Below, in pieces: positions 1 through 13,119 of a stretch of DNA of 64,000 nucleotides. Where the stretch lies: contig NZ_CP045423.1 of assembly GCF_009363855.1 (NCBI RefSeq), forward strand, positions 1,828,001-1,892,000, written 5' to 3'. The position numbers and the translations under genes are program-made. This DNA is from Microvirga thermotolerans (lineage in GTDB: Bacteria > Pseudomonadota > Alphaproteobacteria > Rhizobiales > Beijerinckiaceae). The first letter of the stretch is position 1; the number at the start of each line of letters is the position of its first letter. The notes below the pieces were generated by a model, which ran no database searches, was not told where the DNA came from, and was given only the letters and a program-made list of their open reading frames with translations.

Positions 1-178
1 CGTGTCGCGCTATGCAAGAATGCCCAGGGGCGGAATGTCCGCCTGGGATTATGTGACAAGCCCTGATTCATGGTCGTTCAGGCCGTAACGCCAGCTGAGG
101 AGGGGCTGGGACTGCTGCTTTGCGGCTGCAATCCCAGCTTCCAGCACGCATTCTGCTCCGTGAGCATGGGCGGGGGCT

Positions 179-568
179 TTATTTTGCAACTGTCGTCAAC
201 TTGCGACGCTCTTTCGCCTGCCGCTCCGCCCGCTTCATGAGCCAATCGATGATATTCCTGTCCACGACGAGCCCGGTCTCGGCGTCGACGAGGCGCTCGA
301 TCCGGTCGGCTCTGAAGCCCCGGTAGCCGTCGTCGGCCATGTCGATGCCGCCCAGGATCGTCTTGCCGGGACCGACCTTCAGCTCACGCGCGATGATCCA
401 GCGCCGGCTCGGGTTGCCGGCCTGATCCGTATAGTGAAGCTCCAGCGCGCCCTCCATGGGATAGACGTGCCACGCCCCCTCCGTCCGCTCCTCTACGGGA
501 GCGTTCCGGGCCGGCCTCAGCAGCGATGCGACATGAGCGGGAATCATGGATAGCATATGGCGATTCAT
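179..568 (-). CDS. Conserved hypothetical protein (WYL-like segment)
   Basis: A 129-residue protein with no signal peptide or membrane segment. Residues 45-95 (HYTDQAGNPSRRWIIAREL onward, then GYRGFRADRIERLV) have the alternating pattern of a small beta-rich WYL-like module: a D-x-x-G turn, a basic patch and a closing R-A-D-R-I. This resemblance is by eye, so no function is assigned. The start is the ATG at 568; a farther upstream start would run antisense through aspS. The gene diverges from aspS with about 160 bp between them, and its C-terminus is basic (KRAERQAKERRK). It is the only gene I can support left of aspS. Confidence 0.7.
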   Translation of the reverse strand: MNRHMLSMIPAHVASLLRPARNAPVEERTEGAWHVYPMEGALELHYTDQAGNPSRRWIIARELKVGPGKTILGGIDMADDGYRGFRADRIERLVDAETGLVVDRNIIDWLMKRAERQAKERRKLTTVAK

Positions 569-727
569 GTTTTGTTCTTCAAGATTCCGGGTGCTGGCCG
601 GAGACGATTTTTGGCCCGGGCCGGGCCGGTGAAAATGACCGTTCCGCCTTGACATCCCGAGGCCCGCATGAATGTTGCGCCTTTGATCCGAACCGCTTCC
701 CTTCAGCAGGCTTCCATGTCCGCCTCC

Positions 728-2536
728 ATGCACCGTTATCGCTCCCACACCTGCGGCGCCCTCCGCGAATCCGATGTCGGCCAGGTCGCCCGCCTGTCCG
801 GCTGGGTGCACCGCATCCGCGACCACGGCGGGGTGCTCTTCATCGACCTGCGCGACCATTACGGGATCACCCAGTGCGTCGTGGATCCCGACTCGGCCGC
901 CTTCGGGCTGGCCGAGACCGTGCGCTCGGAATGGGTGGTGCGGATCGACGGCAAGGTGCGCAAGCGCCCGGCCGGGACGGAGAACCCGGACCTGCCGACC
1001 GGCATGGTCGAGGTCTACATCACCGACATGGAGGTGCTCGGCCCGGCCGAGGAGCTGCCGATGCCCGTCTTCGGCGACCAGGAATACCCCGAGGAGACGC
1101 GCCTCAAGTACCGCTATCTCGACCTGCGCCGGGAGAGGCTGCACAACAACATCATGAAGCGCGGCGCGATCATCGATGCCCTGCGCCGGCGGATGAAGGA
1201 GAGCGGCTTCTTCGAGTTCACGACGCCGATTCTCACCGCCTCCTCGCCCGAGGGCGCGCGCGACTTCCTGGTGCCCTCGCGCATCCATCCCGGCCGCTTC
1301 TACGCGCTGCCGCAGGCGCCGCAGCAGTACAAGCAGCTCATCATGATCTCCGGCTTCGACCGGTATTTCCAGATCGCGCCCTGCTTCCGCGACGAGGATC
1401 CGCGCGCCGACCGGCTTCCGGGCGAGTTCTATCAGCTCGACGTGGAGATGAGCTTCGTCACGCAGGAGGACGTGTTCCGCACCATGGAGCCGGTGATCCG
1501 CGACACCTTCAAGGAGTTCGCGGACGGCAAGCCGGTGACGGAGGTCTTCCCGCGCATTCCCTATGCCGAGGCGATGCTCAAGTACGGCTCCGACAAGCCG
1601 GACCTGCGCAACCCGCTCGTCATCGCCGACGTGTCGGAGGTGTTCGCCCGCGAGGACGTGACGTTCAACGCCTTCAAGAACGTCATCAAGTCCGGCGGCG
1701 TCGTGCGCGCCGTCCCGGCCCCGGGCGCCGCCGCGCAGCCGCGCTCCTTCTTCGACAAGCTCAACGAATGGGCCCGTTCCGAAGGTGCGCCCGGCCTCGG
1801 CTACGTCGTCTTCGAGGAGGAGGGCGGACAGGTGACGGGCAAGGGGCCCATCGCCAAGTTCATTCCCGAGGCGGCGCAGGCGGCTCTCCGCGAGGCGGCC
1901 GGCGTGAAGGCGGGCGATGCGGTGTTCTTCTCCGCTGGAGTCGAGGACAAGGCGGCCGCGCTTGCCGGCAAGGCCCGCGTGCGCATCGGCGACGAGCTGT
2001 CCCTGAGCGACAAGGACCAGTTCGCCTTCGCCTGGATCACCGACTTCCCGCAATACGAGTGGAACGAGGACGAGAAGAAGATCGACTTCTCCCACAATCC
2101 CTTCTCCATGGCCAACATGGACCATGATGCCTTCATGGCCCTCGACCCCTCGGACAAGGAGCGGATCCTCGGGATCACGGCGCTCCAGTACGACATGGTC
2201 TGCAACGGCTACGAGATGGCCTCGGGCTCGATCCGCAACCACCGTCCCGACCGGATGGTGAAGGCCTTCGAGATCGCCGGCTACGGCGAGAAGGAGGTCA
2301 TGGAGCGGTTCGGCGGCATGTACCGCGCGTTCCAGTACGGCGCGCCGCCCCACGGCGGCATGGCGGCCGGCATCGACCGCATCGTCATGCTGCTCTGCGG
2401 CGCGCAGAACCTGCGCGAGATCACTCTCTTCCCCATGAACCAGCGGGCCGAGGACCTGCTGCTCGGCGCGCCCACCGAGGTGACGGCCAAGCAGCTGCGC
2501 GAGCTCCACATCCGGCTCAACCTGCCGGAGAAATGA
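728..2536 (+). CDS. aspS: Aspartate--tRNA ligase
   Basis: A class II aminoacyl-tRNA synthetase of 602 residues that charges tRNA-Asp in the cytoplasm. The N-terminal OB-fold anticodon-binding domain ([22 protein letters not shown]) is followed by the class II core with motif 2 ([13 protein letters not shown]), the bacterial GAD insertion domain and motif 3 ([16 protein letters not shown]) near the C-terminus. Length fits bacterial AspRS. I chose the ATG giving MHRYRSH, the usual beginning in alphaproteobacteria; an in-frame ATG at 716 has a better Shine-Dalgarno (AGCAGG, 5 nt away) and would add four residues. Whether it also charges tRNA-Asn cannot be read from the sequence. It overlaps the next gene by 4 bp. 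Confidence 0.97.
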   Translation: MHRYRSHTCGALRESDVGQVARLSGWVHRIRDHGGVLFIDLRDHYGITQCVVDPDSAAFGLAETVRSEWVVRIDGKVRKRPAGTENPDLPTGMVEVYITDMEVLGPAEELPMPVFGDQEYPEETRLKYRYLDLRRERLHNNIMKRGAIIDALRRRMKESGFFEFTTPILTASSPEGARDFLVPSRIHPGRFYALPQAPQQYKQLIMISGFDRYFQIAPCFRDEDPRADRLPGEFYQLDVEMSFVTQEDVFRTMEPVIRDTFKEFADGKPVTEVFPRIPYAEAMLKYGSDKPDLRNPLVIADVSEVFAREDVTFNAFKNVIKSGGVVRAVPAPGAAAQPRSFFDKLNEWARSEGAPGLGYVVFEEEGGQVTGKGPIAKFIPEAAQAALREAAGVKAGDAVFFSAGVEDKAAALAGKARVRIGDELSLSDKDQFAFAWITDFPQYEWNEDEKKIDFSHNPFSMANMDHDAFMALDPSDKERILGITALQYDMVCNGYEMASGSIRNHRPDRMVKAFEIAGYGEKEVMERFGGMYRAFQYGAPPHGGMAAGIDRIVMLLCGAQNLREITLFPMNQRAEDLLLGAPTEVTAKQLRELHIRLNLPEK

Positions 2537-3426
2537 GCAGCGCCCCGCGCGACCGGGATACGCCCGTGGTCACCGCCATCGTCGTCGCCTTCGACAGCGC
2601 CCATGCGCTGCCGGACTGCCTCGGCGCGCTGCGGGGAGAGGGCGTGCCCGTGATCGTGGTGGACAACGCCTCGGGGGATGCCAGCGCCGCCGTCGCGGAG
2701 GCGGCGGGCGCGCGGGTTCTCCGCAATGCCCGTAACGAGGGCTACGGCCGCGCCAACAATGCGGGCGTACGGGCGGCGGAAACCGAGTTCGTCCTCGTCG
2801 TCAATCCGGACGTGACCGTCGGGGAGGGGGCCGTGGCCGCCCTCGTGGGCGCGGCGAGGCGCCATCCCGATGCCGGGCTCTTCGCGCCGAAGATCGTGGA
2901 GCCGAGCGGGCGGGTCTTCTTCCAGCCGCGCTCGCTCCTTGCGAGCCGCCTTCCCAATCCCGGCGGAAGGCTCGTCCTGCCGGAAGGGGAGGCCTGCGCG
3001 CCGTTCTTCTCCGGCGCCTGCTTTCTCATGCGCCGCGATCTCTTTCTCGAACTCGGCGGCTTCGACGAGGAGATCTTCCTGTTCTACGAAGACGACGATC
3101 TCTGCCGCAGAATCGAGGATTCGGGCAGGGCGCTCGTCTATGTCCCACAGGCCGTGGTGAAGCACGGGCGCGGCCGCTCCAGCGGATCCCGGCCGGGCCT
3201 GGTCTTCAGGTCCCGCTGGCACCAGGCCTGGTCCCGGGCCTATGTGAGCCGGAAATACGGCCTGCCGGATCCGGCGCCGGCCATGCTCGCCGTCAACGCC
3301 CTGAAGGCGCTGGGGGCGATCCTGACCTTCCGGCGCAGCCTCGTCGAGCGCTACGGCGGCTCGGCCGCCGGGGCATGGGCCTTCATGCGCGGCCGCAGCG
3401 CCCTGCGGCAGGAGGGATTGTCATGA
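2533..3426 (+). CDS. Family 2 glycosyltransferase (rhamnosyltransferase-like)
   Basis: A 297-residue GT-A glycosyltransferase. It shows the N-terminal nucleotide-sugar fold ([21 protein letters not shown]), the divalent-metal NPD triad at residues 91-93 (LVVNPDVTV), and the acceptor-site motif [13 protein letters not shown]. The sequence resembles WbbL-type rhamnosyltransferases that build O-antigen or exopolysaccharide; the actual sugar is unknown. It overlaps aspS (ATGA) and the following acyltransferase gene (ATGA), so the three are probably translated together, although aspS has no functional link to the other two. The probable role is cell-surface glycan synthesis at the inner face of the membrane. 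Confidence 0.85.
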   Translation: MSSAPRDRDTPVVTAIVVAFDSAHALPDCLGALRGEGVPVIVVDNASGDASAAVAEAAGARVLRNARNEGYGRANNAGVRAAETEFVLVVNPDVTVGEGAVAALVGAARRHPDAGLFAPKIVEPSGRVFFQPRSLLASRLPNPGGRLVLPEGEACAPFFSGACFLMRRDLFLELGGFDEEIFLFYEDDDLCRRIEDSGRALVYVPQAVVKHGRGRSSGSRPGLVFRSRWHQAWSRAYVSRKYGLPDPAPAMLAVNALKALGAILTFRRSLVERYGGSAAGAWAFMRGRSALRQEGLS

Positions 3427-4520
3427 GAATGCCGGCCTTCCTCGCCGAGGCGCCGACCCTGTCCACCGCCATCGGGCAGGAGCGGAACAACTTCACGCTC
3501 ATCCGCCTGCTGCTCGCGCTGGCGGTGGTCGTTTCCCACGCCTTCAGCGTCACCACGGGCGAGGTCATGGACGAGCCGCTCGCCGCCCTGACGGGCTTCA
3601 CCCTCGGCGAGCATGCGGTGAACGGGTTCTTCGCGATCTCGGGCTTCCTCGTCACCATGAGCTTCGACCGGCGCGGCTGGCGCGACTACGCTCTCGCCCG
3701 GACGCTGCGCATCGCGCCCGGCCTGATCGTCGCCACCCTCGCGGTGTCGCTTCTCCTCGGCGGCGCGATGACGCGGTTGCCGCTGACGGACTATCTCCAG
3801 AGCGAGGAGCTGCGGCGCTTCATCGGCGCGACCCTTTCGCGCTTCAAGAGCAACATCGCCCTGCCGGGCGTGTTCGAGGACAACCCTTTCCGCTTTCCCA
3901 TGGGAACGGTCTGGACCCTGAAATACGAGGTGCTCTGCTATGCGGGCGTGTTCGTCCTCGGGCTGGCCGGCCTGCTGCGGTCGCGGGCGGCGTCCCTCGC
4001 CCTGGTCGCGGGGCTCGCCGTGGCGCTCGTCGGCCTCGATCTTTTCCGTCCCGGCGCTCCGAAGGGCATGGAGACGGCCCTGCGCCTGCCGCTGATCTTC
4101 GCCTTCGGCGGCGCGCTCTACGTCTGGCGCAGCCGCGCCCGCCTGTCCGGTGCGCTGGCGCTCGCCCTGTTGGCCGCCGCCGCGCTCGGCCACGGCACAT
4201 TCCTCTATAAGACGCTGCTCTTCCTCGGTTCCGCCTACGGGATCCTCTGGCTGGCTCTCGCCCCTGCCGCCACGCGCTTCGGGTGGGAGCCCGGGCCCGA
4301 CCTTTCGTACGGAACCTACCTCTACGGCTGGCCGGTGCAGCAGGCGCTCCATGCCCTGGTCCCTGCGGCGGGCGCCCTGGCCCTGCTCGGACCCTCCATC
4401 GTCCTGTCGCTCCTCGTCGCCGCGATCTCCTGGTACGCGGTGGAGAAGCCGGCGCTGGCCCTCAAGGCCAAGGCCCTGGGGCGGCGCACGCTCAAGACGA
4501 TTGAGCCCGCAGCACCCTGA
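3423..4520 (+). CDS. Acyltransferase family 3 (OafA/NodX-like) membrane protein
   Basis: A 365-residue integral membrane O-acyltransferase of the Acyltransf_3 family, which moves acyl groups, usually acetyl, onto surface polysaccharides. The N-terminal helix [20 protein letters not shown] contains the family's conserved arginine and His39. About ten hydrophobic helices follow, with the typical [14 protein letters not shown] and [18 protein letters not shown] segments. The ATG at 3423 overlaps the glycosyltransferase stop codon, indicating coupling to it. A polysaccharide-modifying role is inferred from family and partner. The gene converges with, and overlaps by 29 bp, the acetyltransferase gene on the other strand. 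Confidence 0.87.
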   Translation: MRMPAFLAEAPTLSTAIGQERNNFTLIRLLLALAVVVSHAFSVTTGEVMDEPLAALTGFTLGEHAVNGFFAISGFLVTMSFDRRGWRDYALARTLRIAPGLIVATLAVSLLLGGAMTRLPLTDYLQSEELRRFIGATLSRFKSNIALPGVFEDNPFRFPMGTVWTLKYEVLCYAGVFVLGLAGLLRSRAASLALVAGLAVALVGLDLFRPGAPKGMETALRLPLIFAFGGALYVWRSRARLSGALALALLAAAALGHGTFLYKTLLFLGSAYGILWLALAPAATRFGWEPGPDLSYGTYLYGWPVQQALHALVPAAGALALLGPSIVLSLLVAAISWYAVEKPALALKAKALGRRTLKTIEPAAP

Positions 4521-5112
4521 CCGCCGCGATCAGCTCCCGCACCCGGTCGCTCTGGAGGAGGGGGATGAGCACCGCGATCTTCTCCCGCGGCAGGTCCCAC
4601 CAGGCGGATTCGAGCAGCCCCTCGATGGTGGCTTCGTCGAAGCGGTAGCGCAGGATGCGGGCCGGGTTGCCCCCGACGATGGCATAGGGAGGCACGTCCT
4701 TCGTCACCACCGCATGGGCCGCGACGACGGCCCCATGCCCGATGGTCACGCCGGAAAGGACGATCGCCCCCGACCCCAGCCAGACGTCGTGCCCGATGGT
4801 CACGTCGCCCCGGGATGTATGGTAGTCGTCGGTCTGCGGCGCGGTCGGCCACAGGTCGCGCAGGGCCGAGAAGGGGTAGGTGGTGGCCCAGTCGGTGCGG
4901 TGGTTGCCGCCGAGCAGGATCTCCACCTTGTCCGCGAAGGAGCAGTAGCGGCCGACGGTCAGCTTCCGCCCCGATTCCGGAAAGCGGACCTTGGGCCGGC
5001 CGTAGGAGAACTCGCCGATCTCGAACCCGTAGCGGCTCACGAGACGGGCGAGGTGGAGCCGCGTCTGGTTGTGCGGGTTGCGCCAGTTCTTGAGGCGATG
5101 GCGGAGTCTCAT
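4492..5112 (-). CDS. CatB-like hexapeptide-repeat acetyltransferase
   Basis: A 206-residue left-handed beta-helix acyltransferase. Hexapeptide repeats occur around residues 48-70 and 103-146 ([19 protein letters not shown], then [14 protein letters not shown]), ending with [18 protein letters not shown], the signature of CatB/xenobiotic acetyltransferases and polysaccharide O-acetyltransferases. The [13 protein letters not shown] segment carries the likely catalytic histidine. The gene lies 3' to 3' with the membrane acyltransferase, so polysaccharide acetylation is more likely than drug inactivation; that is an inference from context. The start is the ATG at 5112, because longer reading frames run antisense through maeB. 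Confidence 0.82.
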   Translation of the reverse strand: MRLRHRLKNWRNPHNQTRLHLARLVSRYGFEIGEFSYGRPKVRFPESGRKLTVGRYCSFADKVEILLGGNHRTDWATTYPFSALRDLWPTAPQTDDYHTSRGDVTIGHDVWLGSGAIVLSGVTIGHGAVVAAHAVVTKDVPPYAIVGGNPARILRYRFDEATIEGLLESAWWDLPREKIAVLIPLLQSDRVRELIAAVRVLRAQSS

Positions 5113-5214
5113 CGGGGAAGGCCGCCTGCGGACAAGAGCGTTGACGCGGACAGGCAAGGGGCGCACAAGAGCGCCCACCTGAAACGAAGCGCGGTGGCGT
5201 GAGGAGCGTTGGGG

Positions 5215-7515
<2,301 letters not shown>

Positions 7516-7603
7516 AGGAGTTTGGCGATCATGAACTCCGGGCGCCGCGCCGCGGCGCCGGAACGGTGAGGGAACGGAGAGGGCCGGATTCGGCTCCGGC
7601 CCG

Positions 7604-9472
7604 CTATTCCGCGCTCGCCGCGATGTCGAGCCGCTCGACGACGGCTGCGGGCTCCGGGGCCGCGACGATATCGGCGACGCCGAGGCCGGCGGGGTCCTTC
7701 GCCCGGGCGGTGACCGTGATGCGGCCGGGCTTGGCGATGAAGCGGGAGATCGCCTGGCTCAGGACCTTGGCCTGCTCCGAGCTGCCGAGCACGGTCGGCA
7801 CGACCATGGCCGCCCCGGCCGCATAGGTGCGGCGGAGCGCCTCCGGCGTCGTCTTCTGCTCCTTCGCGGCCTGGGCGAGATAGCGGTCGAAGAGGCCGCC
7901 GTTCTCCACCGTGAGGCGAAGCTCCCGCGCCCTCGCGCCGATCAGGGCGACCGTCGCCAGGGCCGTGTCGGGATTGAAGACGTCCTTGCCGACATTGCCG
8001 AGCGTTCCGGTCAGGGCGATGCGTCCCATGTCCTGTCCCTGAACCGATACGTCCTGGAGCGCGAGTTCCTGCGCGGTCTCGCTCCAGCGCGCCGCGAAGC
8101 CCATGGACAGGTCGAGGGACCGGTAGCCCATGCCGGTCAGGGTCCGGATGCCCTCGTCGGCGCTGTTCTCGGGCAGGGGCACCGCCAGGTTCTGCAGGTC
8201 GATCCGGAGAACGGTCGGGATGGCGTTCATGGGCTCGCCGGCGGCGACCTCGAACGCCTTGAGGCTCGCCTTCACCCGGTCGAACCCGTTCGCCTTCGTC
8301 TTGTCGCTCGGGATATCGATCGTGATCCCCGCAATCCGCATGGTGCCGAGCTTCGGGGCGAGGCCGCGCAGGGTGGACGCGTCGATCTCCTTGAGCGGCC
8401 TGTCGCCGATCCCCTTCAGCGTCTCGAAGGTGGACGCGAAGGAGAAGCCCGTGAAAGCGATGGTCTCGATGCCGATCCGGCCGTCCTCCCGGCGGAATTC
8501 CATGCCCTCCATCCGGGCGTCGGCCGGCTCTGCGCCCTTGGCGCTCGCATAGGCCATCCGGCGGATCGTGGAGACCGCCTCTCCCTTGCCGTCCTCCGGT
8601 CTGACCTTCATCTCGATCCCGGTCGCCTCGACGAGGCCGATATCGAACGCCGTCAGGATGTCGAGGATCGCCGCACGAAGGCGGTTCTTCTCCTCTTCGG
8701 TGGGCTTTTCCTTGTCGGCCAGTTCCGTGAGGATGGCCATGGTTCCCGCCCAGGAATCGCGGGTGCCGCGGGCCATGAAATCGCGCCCGCCGAGATGGGC
8801 GATCCGGCCCTTCGCTCCGCTGCGCCCGTCCACGAAGTCGAGGTCGTCGATGGAGAAGCGCCCGTAGATCCTCGCAAGGGGACCGGGCGAAGCCTCCTTC
8901 GCCTCGTAGATGCGGGCGAGGGCAGGGGCATCGAAATCGGCGATGGAGAGGCGGCCGTAGCTGACCGCCGTCTGGTCCGTGCCCCTCGTGATCAGGGTTC
9001 CCGTCGCGCTGGCGGTGGCCTCGGCGACGCGGCCCTGCCGTATGTTCGAGAGAACCACGTTCCTGTAGATGGCCGACTCGTTCGTGCCCGCGACGGTCTG
9101 CTGCACCTTGAGTTCGGGGATCGTCACCTGGGCGGCGTCGATGCGGGAGAGGCGGGTGGCAAGGGGTTCGGCCGAGGCGGCGGAGAAAAGGGCCTCGATC
9201 TCGGCCCGGGGCGTCGTCACGCCGCTGAACGCGACGGTGCTCGCCTGAACCTTCGTGGAGCCGAAGGAGAACGCGACGTTCTCGAGGGTGAAGGCCTGGG
9301 GCGTCTGCGCCAGGGCGGCGCTCCAGAGGGGAGCCCGCACGGCGCCCACGGTGACGCTGCCCCCCGGCGCGCCGAAGGACAGGTCCCGGAGGACGACCGG
9401 TTCCAGCTGAAGCCCGACGGCGGCCGCCGCGAGGGCCAGGGCGCAGGCGCCCGAACGGTGAAGAAGGCCCAT
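7604..9472 (-). CDS. Large exported protein of unknown function, 622 aa
   Basis: I do not recognise a named family. The N-terminus (MGLLHRSGACALALAAAAVG) is a plausible signal peptide, and the rest is soluble with no further membrane helix. The body repeatedly alternates beta-strand-like stretches with phrases such as LENVAFSFGSTKV, IAGITIDIP, LQDVSVQGQDMGRIALTGTLG and IADFDAPAL. This pattern of stacked 'property of gene/field' beta strands is reminiscent of AsmA- or YdgA/DUF945-like periplasmic proteins, but that is only a resemblance. A good AGGAG lies 6 nt upstream of the ATG at 9472. It is transcribed convergently with maeB and lies downstream of erpA on the same strand. A periplasmic location is inferred. 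Confidence 0.75.
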   Translation of the reverse strand: MGLLHRSGACALALAAAAVGLQLEPVVLRDLSFGAPGGSVTVGAVRAPLWSAALAQTPQAFTLENVAFSFGSTKVQASTVAFSGVTTPRAEIEALFSAASAEPLATRLSRIDAAQVTIPELKVQQTVAGTNESAIYRNVVLSNIRQGRVAEATASATGTLITRGTDQTAVSYGRLSIADFDAPALARIYEAKEASPGPLARIYGRFSIDDLDFVDGRSGAKGRIAHLGGRDFMARGTRDSWAGTMAILTELADKEKPTEEEKNRLRAAILDILTAFDIGLVEATGIEMKVRPEDGKGEAVSTIRRMAYASAKGAEPADARMEGMEFRREDGRIGIETIAFTGFSFASTFETLKGIGDRPLKEIDASTLRGLAPKLGTMRIAGITIDIPSDKTKANGFDRVKASLKAFEVAAGEPMNAIPTVLRIDLQNLAVPLPENSADEGIRTLTGMGYRSLDLSMGFAARWSETAQELALQDVSVQGQDMGRIALTGTLGNVGKDVFNPDTALATVALIGARARELRLTVENGGLFDRYLAQAAKEQKTTPEALRRTYAAGAAMVVPTVLGSSEQAKVLSQAISRFIAKPGRITVTARAKDPAGLGVADIVAAPEPAAVVERLDIAASAE

Positions 9473-9550
9473 GACGTCTCCTGGAATGCGAACCCCGCCC
9501 GGGCCGGCGGCACGGACGGGGAAAGGATACAGGAAATCGCGACGAAATGT

Positions 9551-9877
9551 TTAAAGGGAAAACGACGTGCCGCAGCCGCAGGAGGCGGTGGCGTGCGGAT
9601 TCTCGATCTTGAACGACTGGCCGATCAGGTCGTCCACGAAGTCGATCACGGACCCGTCCATGTACTGGATCGACACCTGGTCGACCACGACGGCGGCCCC
9701 GTCCCGCTCCACGAGGAGGTCGTCCTCCTGCCGCTTCGACTCGATGTCGAAGGCGTACTGGAACCCGGAACAGCCGCCTCCGTTGACGCTGATTCTCAGC
9801 ATCGAGCCCTCCGGCTCGGTGGCCATGATCTCGTTGATGCGCTTCGCGGCGCGGGGAGTGAGGGTAATCTCGGCCAT
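9551..9877 (-). CDS. erpA: Iron-sulfur cluster insertion protein ErpA/HesB family
   Basis: A 108-residue A-type Fe-S carrier that delivers clusters to apoproteins in the cytoplasm. All three cluster-ligand cysteines are in place: Cys36 in NGGGCSGFQY, and Cys100 and Cys102 in the C-terminal SCGCGTSFSL. The starting MAEITLTPRAAKRI is typical. The ErpA name rather than IscA is chosen from its stand-alone position and because this locus next to dgt and argS is the standard ErpA position in Hyphomicrobiales; the paralogues are hard to separate from sequence alone. It diverges from the dgt gene with only 53 bp between the start codons. Confidence 0.9.
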   Translation of the reverse strand: MAEITLTPRAAKRINEIMATEPEGSMLRISVNGGGCSGFQYAFDIESKRQEDDLLVERDGAAVVVDQVSIQYMDGSVIDFVDDLIGQSFKIENPHATASCGCGTSFSL

Positions 9878-9930
9878 CGGTGAATCCGTCGAGAAACGTA
9901 ACCTTGGACAACGTCTGCAGAGCAAGGTAA

Positions 9931-11175
9931 GTGCCCGCTGACAAGGCTTCAACCCGGGGAAGACGCGTGCGGCCCTTTGGCGAGAGATGGCGAGCGCCCT
10001 ATGCCTGCGACCCGCGGGCGAGCCGCGGGCGCCTGTATCCGGAGGCTCCTTCGCCCACGCGCAGCGAGTTCCAGCGGGACCGGGACCGTATTATCCACTC
10101 CACCGCCTTCCGCCGCCTGAAGCACAAGACCCAGGTCTTCGTCTATCACGAGGGCGACCACTACCGGACCCGGCTGACCCATACCATCGAGGTCAGCCAG
10201 ATCGCCCGGGCGCTCGCCCGCTCCCTGGGCCTGGACGAGGATCTCGCCGAGGCCCTGGCCCTGTCCCACGATCTCGGCCACACCCCCTTCGGCCATACGG
10301 GGGAGGACGTGCTCGACGAGTGCATGGCCCGGTTCGGCGGCTTCGACCACAACGCGCAGGCCCTCCGCATCGTCACGCGCCTGGAGCGCCGCTACGCGGC
10401 CTATGACGGGCTCAACCTCACCTGGGAGACCCTGGAAGGGCTCGTGAAGCACAACGGCCCCCTGATCGATGCGGCGGGCAGGCCCACGCTCCGCTACGCC
10501 CGCCGCGGCGTTCCGCTCGCGATCCTGGAATACAACGCCCTCCAGGACCTGGAACTCTCGACCCATGCCGGCGCGGAGGCACAGGCCGCGGCCATCGCGG
10601 ACGACATCGCCTACGATTCCCACGACATCGACGACGGCCTGCGGGCCGGGCTCTTCGATATCGAGGAGCTGCGGGAGGTCCCGTTCCTCGACGACCTGCT
10701 GCGTGAGATCGACGGCCGCTATCCGGGCCTCGAGCTCTCCCGCCGCATCCACGAGTTGACCCGCCGGGTCATCACCCGCTTCGTGGAGGACGTGGTGCGG
10801 GAAGGGGAGCGCCGCCTCGCGGCCCTGGATCCCGCAAGCGCCGAGGAAATCCGGCGGGCATCCGAACCGGTCCTGTGGTTCTCCGCGGAGATGCGGGAGG
10901 CCGACGCGGACATCAAGCGGTTCCTCTATGCCCGCATGTATCGCCACCCGTCCGTGATGAGCGTGCGCCGCAAGGCGGACGACATCCTCCGGGACCTCTT
11001 CCGCCGCTTCAGGGAGGAGCCCCAGGCGATGCCGGAGGAGTGGCGGGCCGGGCTCGCCGGGGCCGACGAGGCCCGCCTCGCCCGCCGGGTGGCGGACTAC
11101 ATCGCCGGAATGACCGACGGCTACGCCATCCTCGAGCACCGGCGCCTGTTTGACGTAACTCCCGAGTTGCGCTAG
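9931..11175 (+). CDS. dgt: Deoxyguanosinetriphosphate triphosphohydrolase-like protein
   Basis: A 414-residue HD-superfamily dNTP triphosphohydrolase. Metal ligands are visible as His84 ([10 protein letters not shown]), His113-Asp114 ([15 protein letters not shown]) and a later Asp in the [16 protein letters not shown] region. The family (Dgt type 2) cleaves dNTPs to deoxynucleosides and triphosphate, tuning the dNTP pool. The start is a GTG at 9931 with a short-spaced AAGG before it; no better in-frame ATG precedes the conserved region. It lies just ahead of argS, 77 bp away, and is divergent from erpA. Substrate preference within the family cannot be read from sequence. Confidence 0.92.
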   Translation: MPADKASTRGRRVRPFGERWRAPYACDPRASRGRLYPEAPSPTRSEFQRDRDRIIHSTAFRRLKHKTQVFVYHEGDHYRTRLTHTIEVSQIARALARSLGLDEDLAEALALSHDLGHTPFGHTGEDVLDECMARFGGFDHNAQALRIVTRLERRYAAYDGLNLTWETLEGLVKHNGPLIDAAGRPTLRYARRGVPLAILEYNALQDLELSTHAGAEAQAAAIADDIAYDSHDIDDGLRAGLFDIEELREVPFLDDLLREIDGRYPGLELSRRIHELTRRVITRFVEDVVREGERRLAALDPASAEEIRRASEPVLWFSAEMREADADIKRFLYARMYRHPSVMSVRRKADDILRDLFRRFREEPQAMPEEWRAGLAGADEARLARRVADYIAGMTDGYAILEHRRLFDVTPELR

Positions 11176-11252
11176 CGCACGACCGACTTTGCCGGCGGCG
11201 CCGCGGCGCCAAGGCGTTCCAAGGGCCGTTCGCCCGATCGAGACAGAGTACC

Positions 11253-13013
11253 ATGAACATCTTCGGACTGTTTGAGCAGCGGGTTGCGGAGGCGCTCGGC
11301 CGCCTGGCCGAGGCGGGTCGGATTCCGTCCGGTCTCGACGCCAGCCGCGTGGTGGTCGAGCCGCCGCGGGACCCGTCCCATGGGGATCTCGCCACCAATG
11401 CCGCCATGGTGCTCGCGAAGGAGGCGCGGACGAGCCCGCGCGCCCTGGCCGACCTGATCGCCGCTGACCTGCGCGACGACCCGCGGGTGGCGAAGGCGGA
11501 GGTCGCCGGGCCCGGATTCATCAACCTCAAGCTGGTTCCGGAGGCCCTCCACGGCATCCTGCGCGCCGCGGTTTCGGAGGGGGAGGATTTCGGGCGCAGC
11601 CGCCAGGGCGAGGGCAGGCCCATCAACGTGGAATACGTCTCCGCCAATCCCACCGGCCCCATGCATGTGGGCCACGGCCGCGGCGCGGTGTTCGGGGACG
11701 CCCTGGCCGCCCTGCTGGGCTTTGCCGGCTATGCGGTGACACGGGAATACTACATCAACGACGCGGGAGCGCAGGTCGACGTGCTCGCCCGCTCCGCCTA
11801 TCTCCGCTACCGGGAGGGCCTGGGCGAGGACATCGGAGCGATCCCGGAAGGGCTCTATCCGGGCGACTATCTCAAGCCCGTCGGGGAGGCCCTCGCCCGC
11901 GAGCACGGTCCCTCGCTCCTCGGCAAGCCCGAGTCCGAGTGGCTTCCGCTCGTCCGCGAGGCGGCCATCGGCGCGATGATGGACATGATCCGCGAGGATC
12001 TCGCCGCCCTCAACATCCGCCACGACGTGTTCTTCTCCGAGCGTTCCCTCCAGCAGGACGGGGGCGGCGAGGTCGCCAGGACCATCGCCGAGCTGGAGGC
12101 CCGGGGCCTCGTCTACATGGGCCGCCTGCCGCCGCCGAAGGGCCAGAAGGACGACGACTGGGAGGACCGCGAGCAGCTCCTGTTCAAGGCGACCGAGTTC
12201 GGCGACGAGGTGGACCGCCCGCTCCTGAAGTCGGACGGGTCCTACACCTACTTCGCCTCGGACATCGCCTATCACCGCTCCAAGTTCGAGCGCGGCTTCG
12301 CCACCATGATCGACGTCTGGGGCGCGGATCACGGCGGCTACGTCAAGCGCATGCAGGCGGCCGTCAAGGCCGTCACCGGCGGCAAGGGCGACCTGGACGT
12401 CAAGCTCTGCCAGCTCGTCCGCCTCCTGCGCGGCGGCGAGCCGGTCAAAATGTCGAAGCGGGCCGGGGACTTCGTGACGTTGCGTGATGTGGTGGATGAG
12501 GTCGGCCGCGATGCGGTCCGCTTCATGATGCTGTTCCGCAAGAACGACGCGACCCTCGATTTCGACCTGGCCAAGGTGGTCGAGCAGTCGAAGGACAATC
12601 CGGTCTTCTATGTCCAGTACGCCCATGCGCGCTGCGCGTCGGTGTTCCGGCAGGCCCGCGAGGCCTTCCCGGACGGTGACTTTTCGCCGCAGAGCCTGGC
12701 CGGGGCGGACCTCTCCGTTCTCCAGGACGAGGCGGAGATGGATCTCGTCCACCGGATCGCGCAATTCCCGAGAATGATCGAAGCTGCCGCAGAGGCACAC
12801 GAGCCTCATCGGGTGGCTTTCTACCTCTACGACGTGGCGAGCGCCTTCCACAGCTTGTGGAACAAAGGCAAAGACTTGCCGCAATTACGCTTTGTTAATC
12901 AAACTGATAAAGATTCAACAAAAGCGAGGCTCGCTCTCGTGCATGCCCTGAAGGGCGTGCTGGCTGCGGGCCTTGCAATCCTGGGCGTTACGGCTCCCGA
13001 CGAGATGCGTTGA
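11253..13013 (+). CDS. argS: Arginine--tRNA ligase
   Basis: A class I synthetase of 586 residues that attaches arginine to tRNA-Arg. The N-terminal Add-1 tRNA-recognition domain (1-100) is followed by the HIGH signature as HVGH at 138-141 ([12 protein letters not shown]), a KMSK loop at 399-402 ([10 protein letters not shown]), which many ArgRS lack, and the helical DALR anticodon-binding domain with [11 protein letters not shown]. Length is normal. The last 35 codons (12875-12940) are AT-richer than the rest of the gene, but the protein sequence remains plausible. The gene starts a block whose order is typical of Hyphomicrobiales. Confidence 0.97.
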   Translation: MNIFGLFEQRVAEALGRLAEAGRIPSGLDASRVVVEPPRDPSHGDLATNAAMVLAKEARTSPRALADLIAADLRDDPRVAKAEVAGPGFINLKLVPEALHGILRAAVSEGEDFGRSRQGEGRPINVEYVSANPTGPMHVGHGRGAVFGDALAALLGFAGYAVTREYYINDAGAQVDVLARSAYLRYREGLGEDIGAIPEGLYPGDYLKPVGEALAREHGPSLLGKPESEWLPLVREAAIGAMMDMIREDLAALNIRHDVFFSERSLQQDGGGEVARTIAELEARGLVYMGRLPPPKGQKDDDWEDREQLLFKATEFGDEVDRPLLKSDGSYTYFASDIAYHRSKFERGFATMIDVWGADHGGYVKRMQAAVKAVTGGKGDLDVKLCQLVRLLRGGEPVKMSKRAGDFVTLRDVVDEVGRDAVRFMMLFRKNDATLDFDLAKVVEQSKDNPVFYVQYAHARCASVFRQAREAFPDGDFSPQSLAGADLSVLQDEAEMDLVHRIAQFPRMIEAAAEAHEPHRVAFYLYDVASAFHSLWNKGKDLPQLRFVNQTDKDSTKARLALVHALKGVLAAGLAILGVTAPDEMR

Positions 13014-13119
13014 CGTTCCGAGACGAAGAAGCCGTCTCCGAGCGCCCGCGCCGGGTTCCTTAACGTCGTGCCGATGCGGACGATGGGCGTCCGCATCGCA
13101 TTACCGGAGGTCCGGCGCG

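Noticed and set aside
105..138. Stem-loop GCTGGGA/TCCCAGC near the left edge as a terminator
   Set aside because: The loop is long and there is no T-run on either strand; it could be chance.
179..2509. Very long open frame antisense to aspS
   Set aside because: High GC content leaves few stops in antisense frames; the translation lacks domains and is rich in Arg/His/Gly/Leu. Only its last 129 codons (179-568) are a real gene.
12875..12940. AT-rich patch at the end of argS as a sign of foreign DNA
   Set aside because: The reading frame and the DALR domain continue without a break, so it is probably local codon variation.
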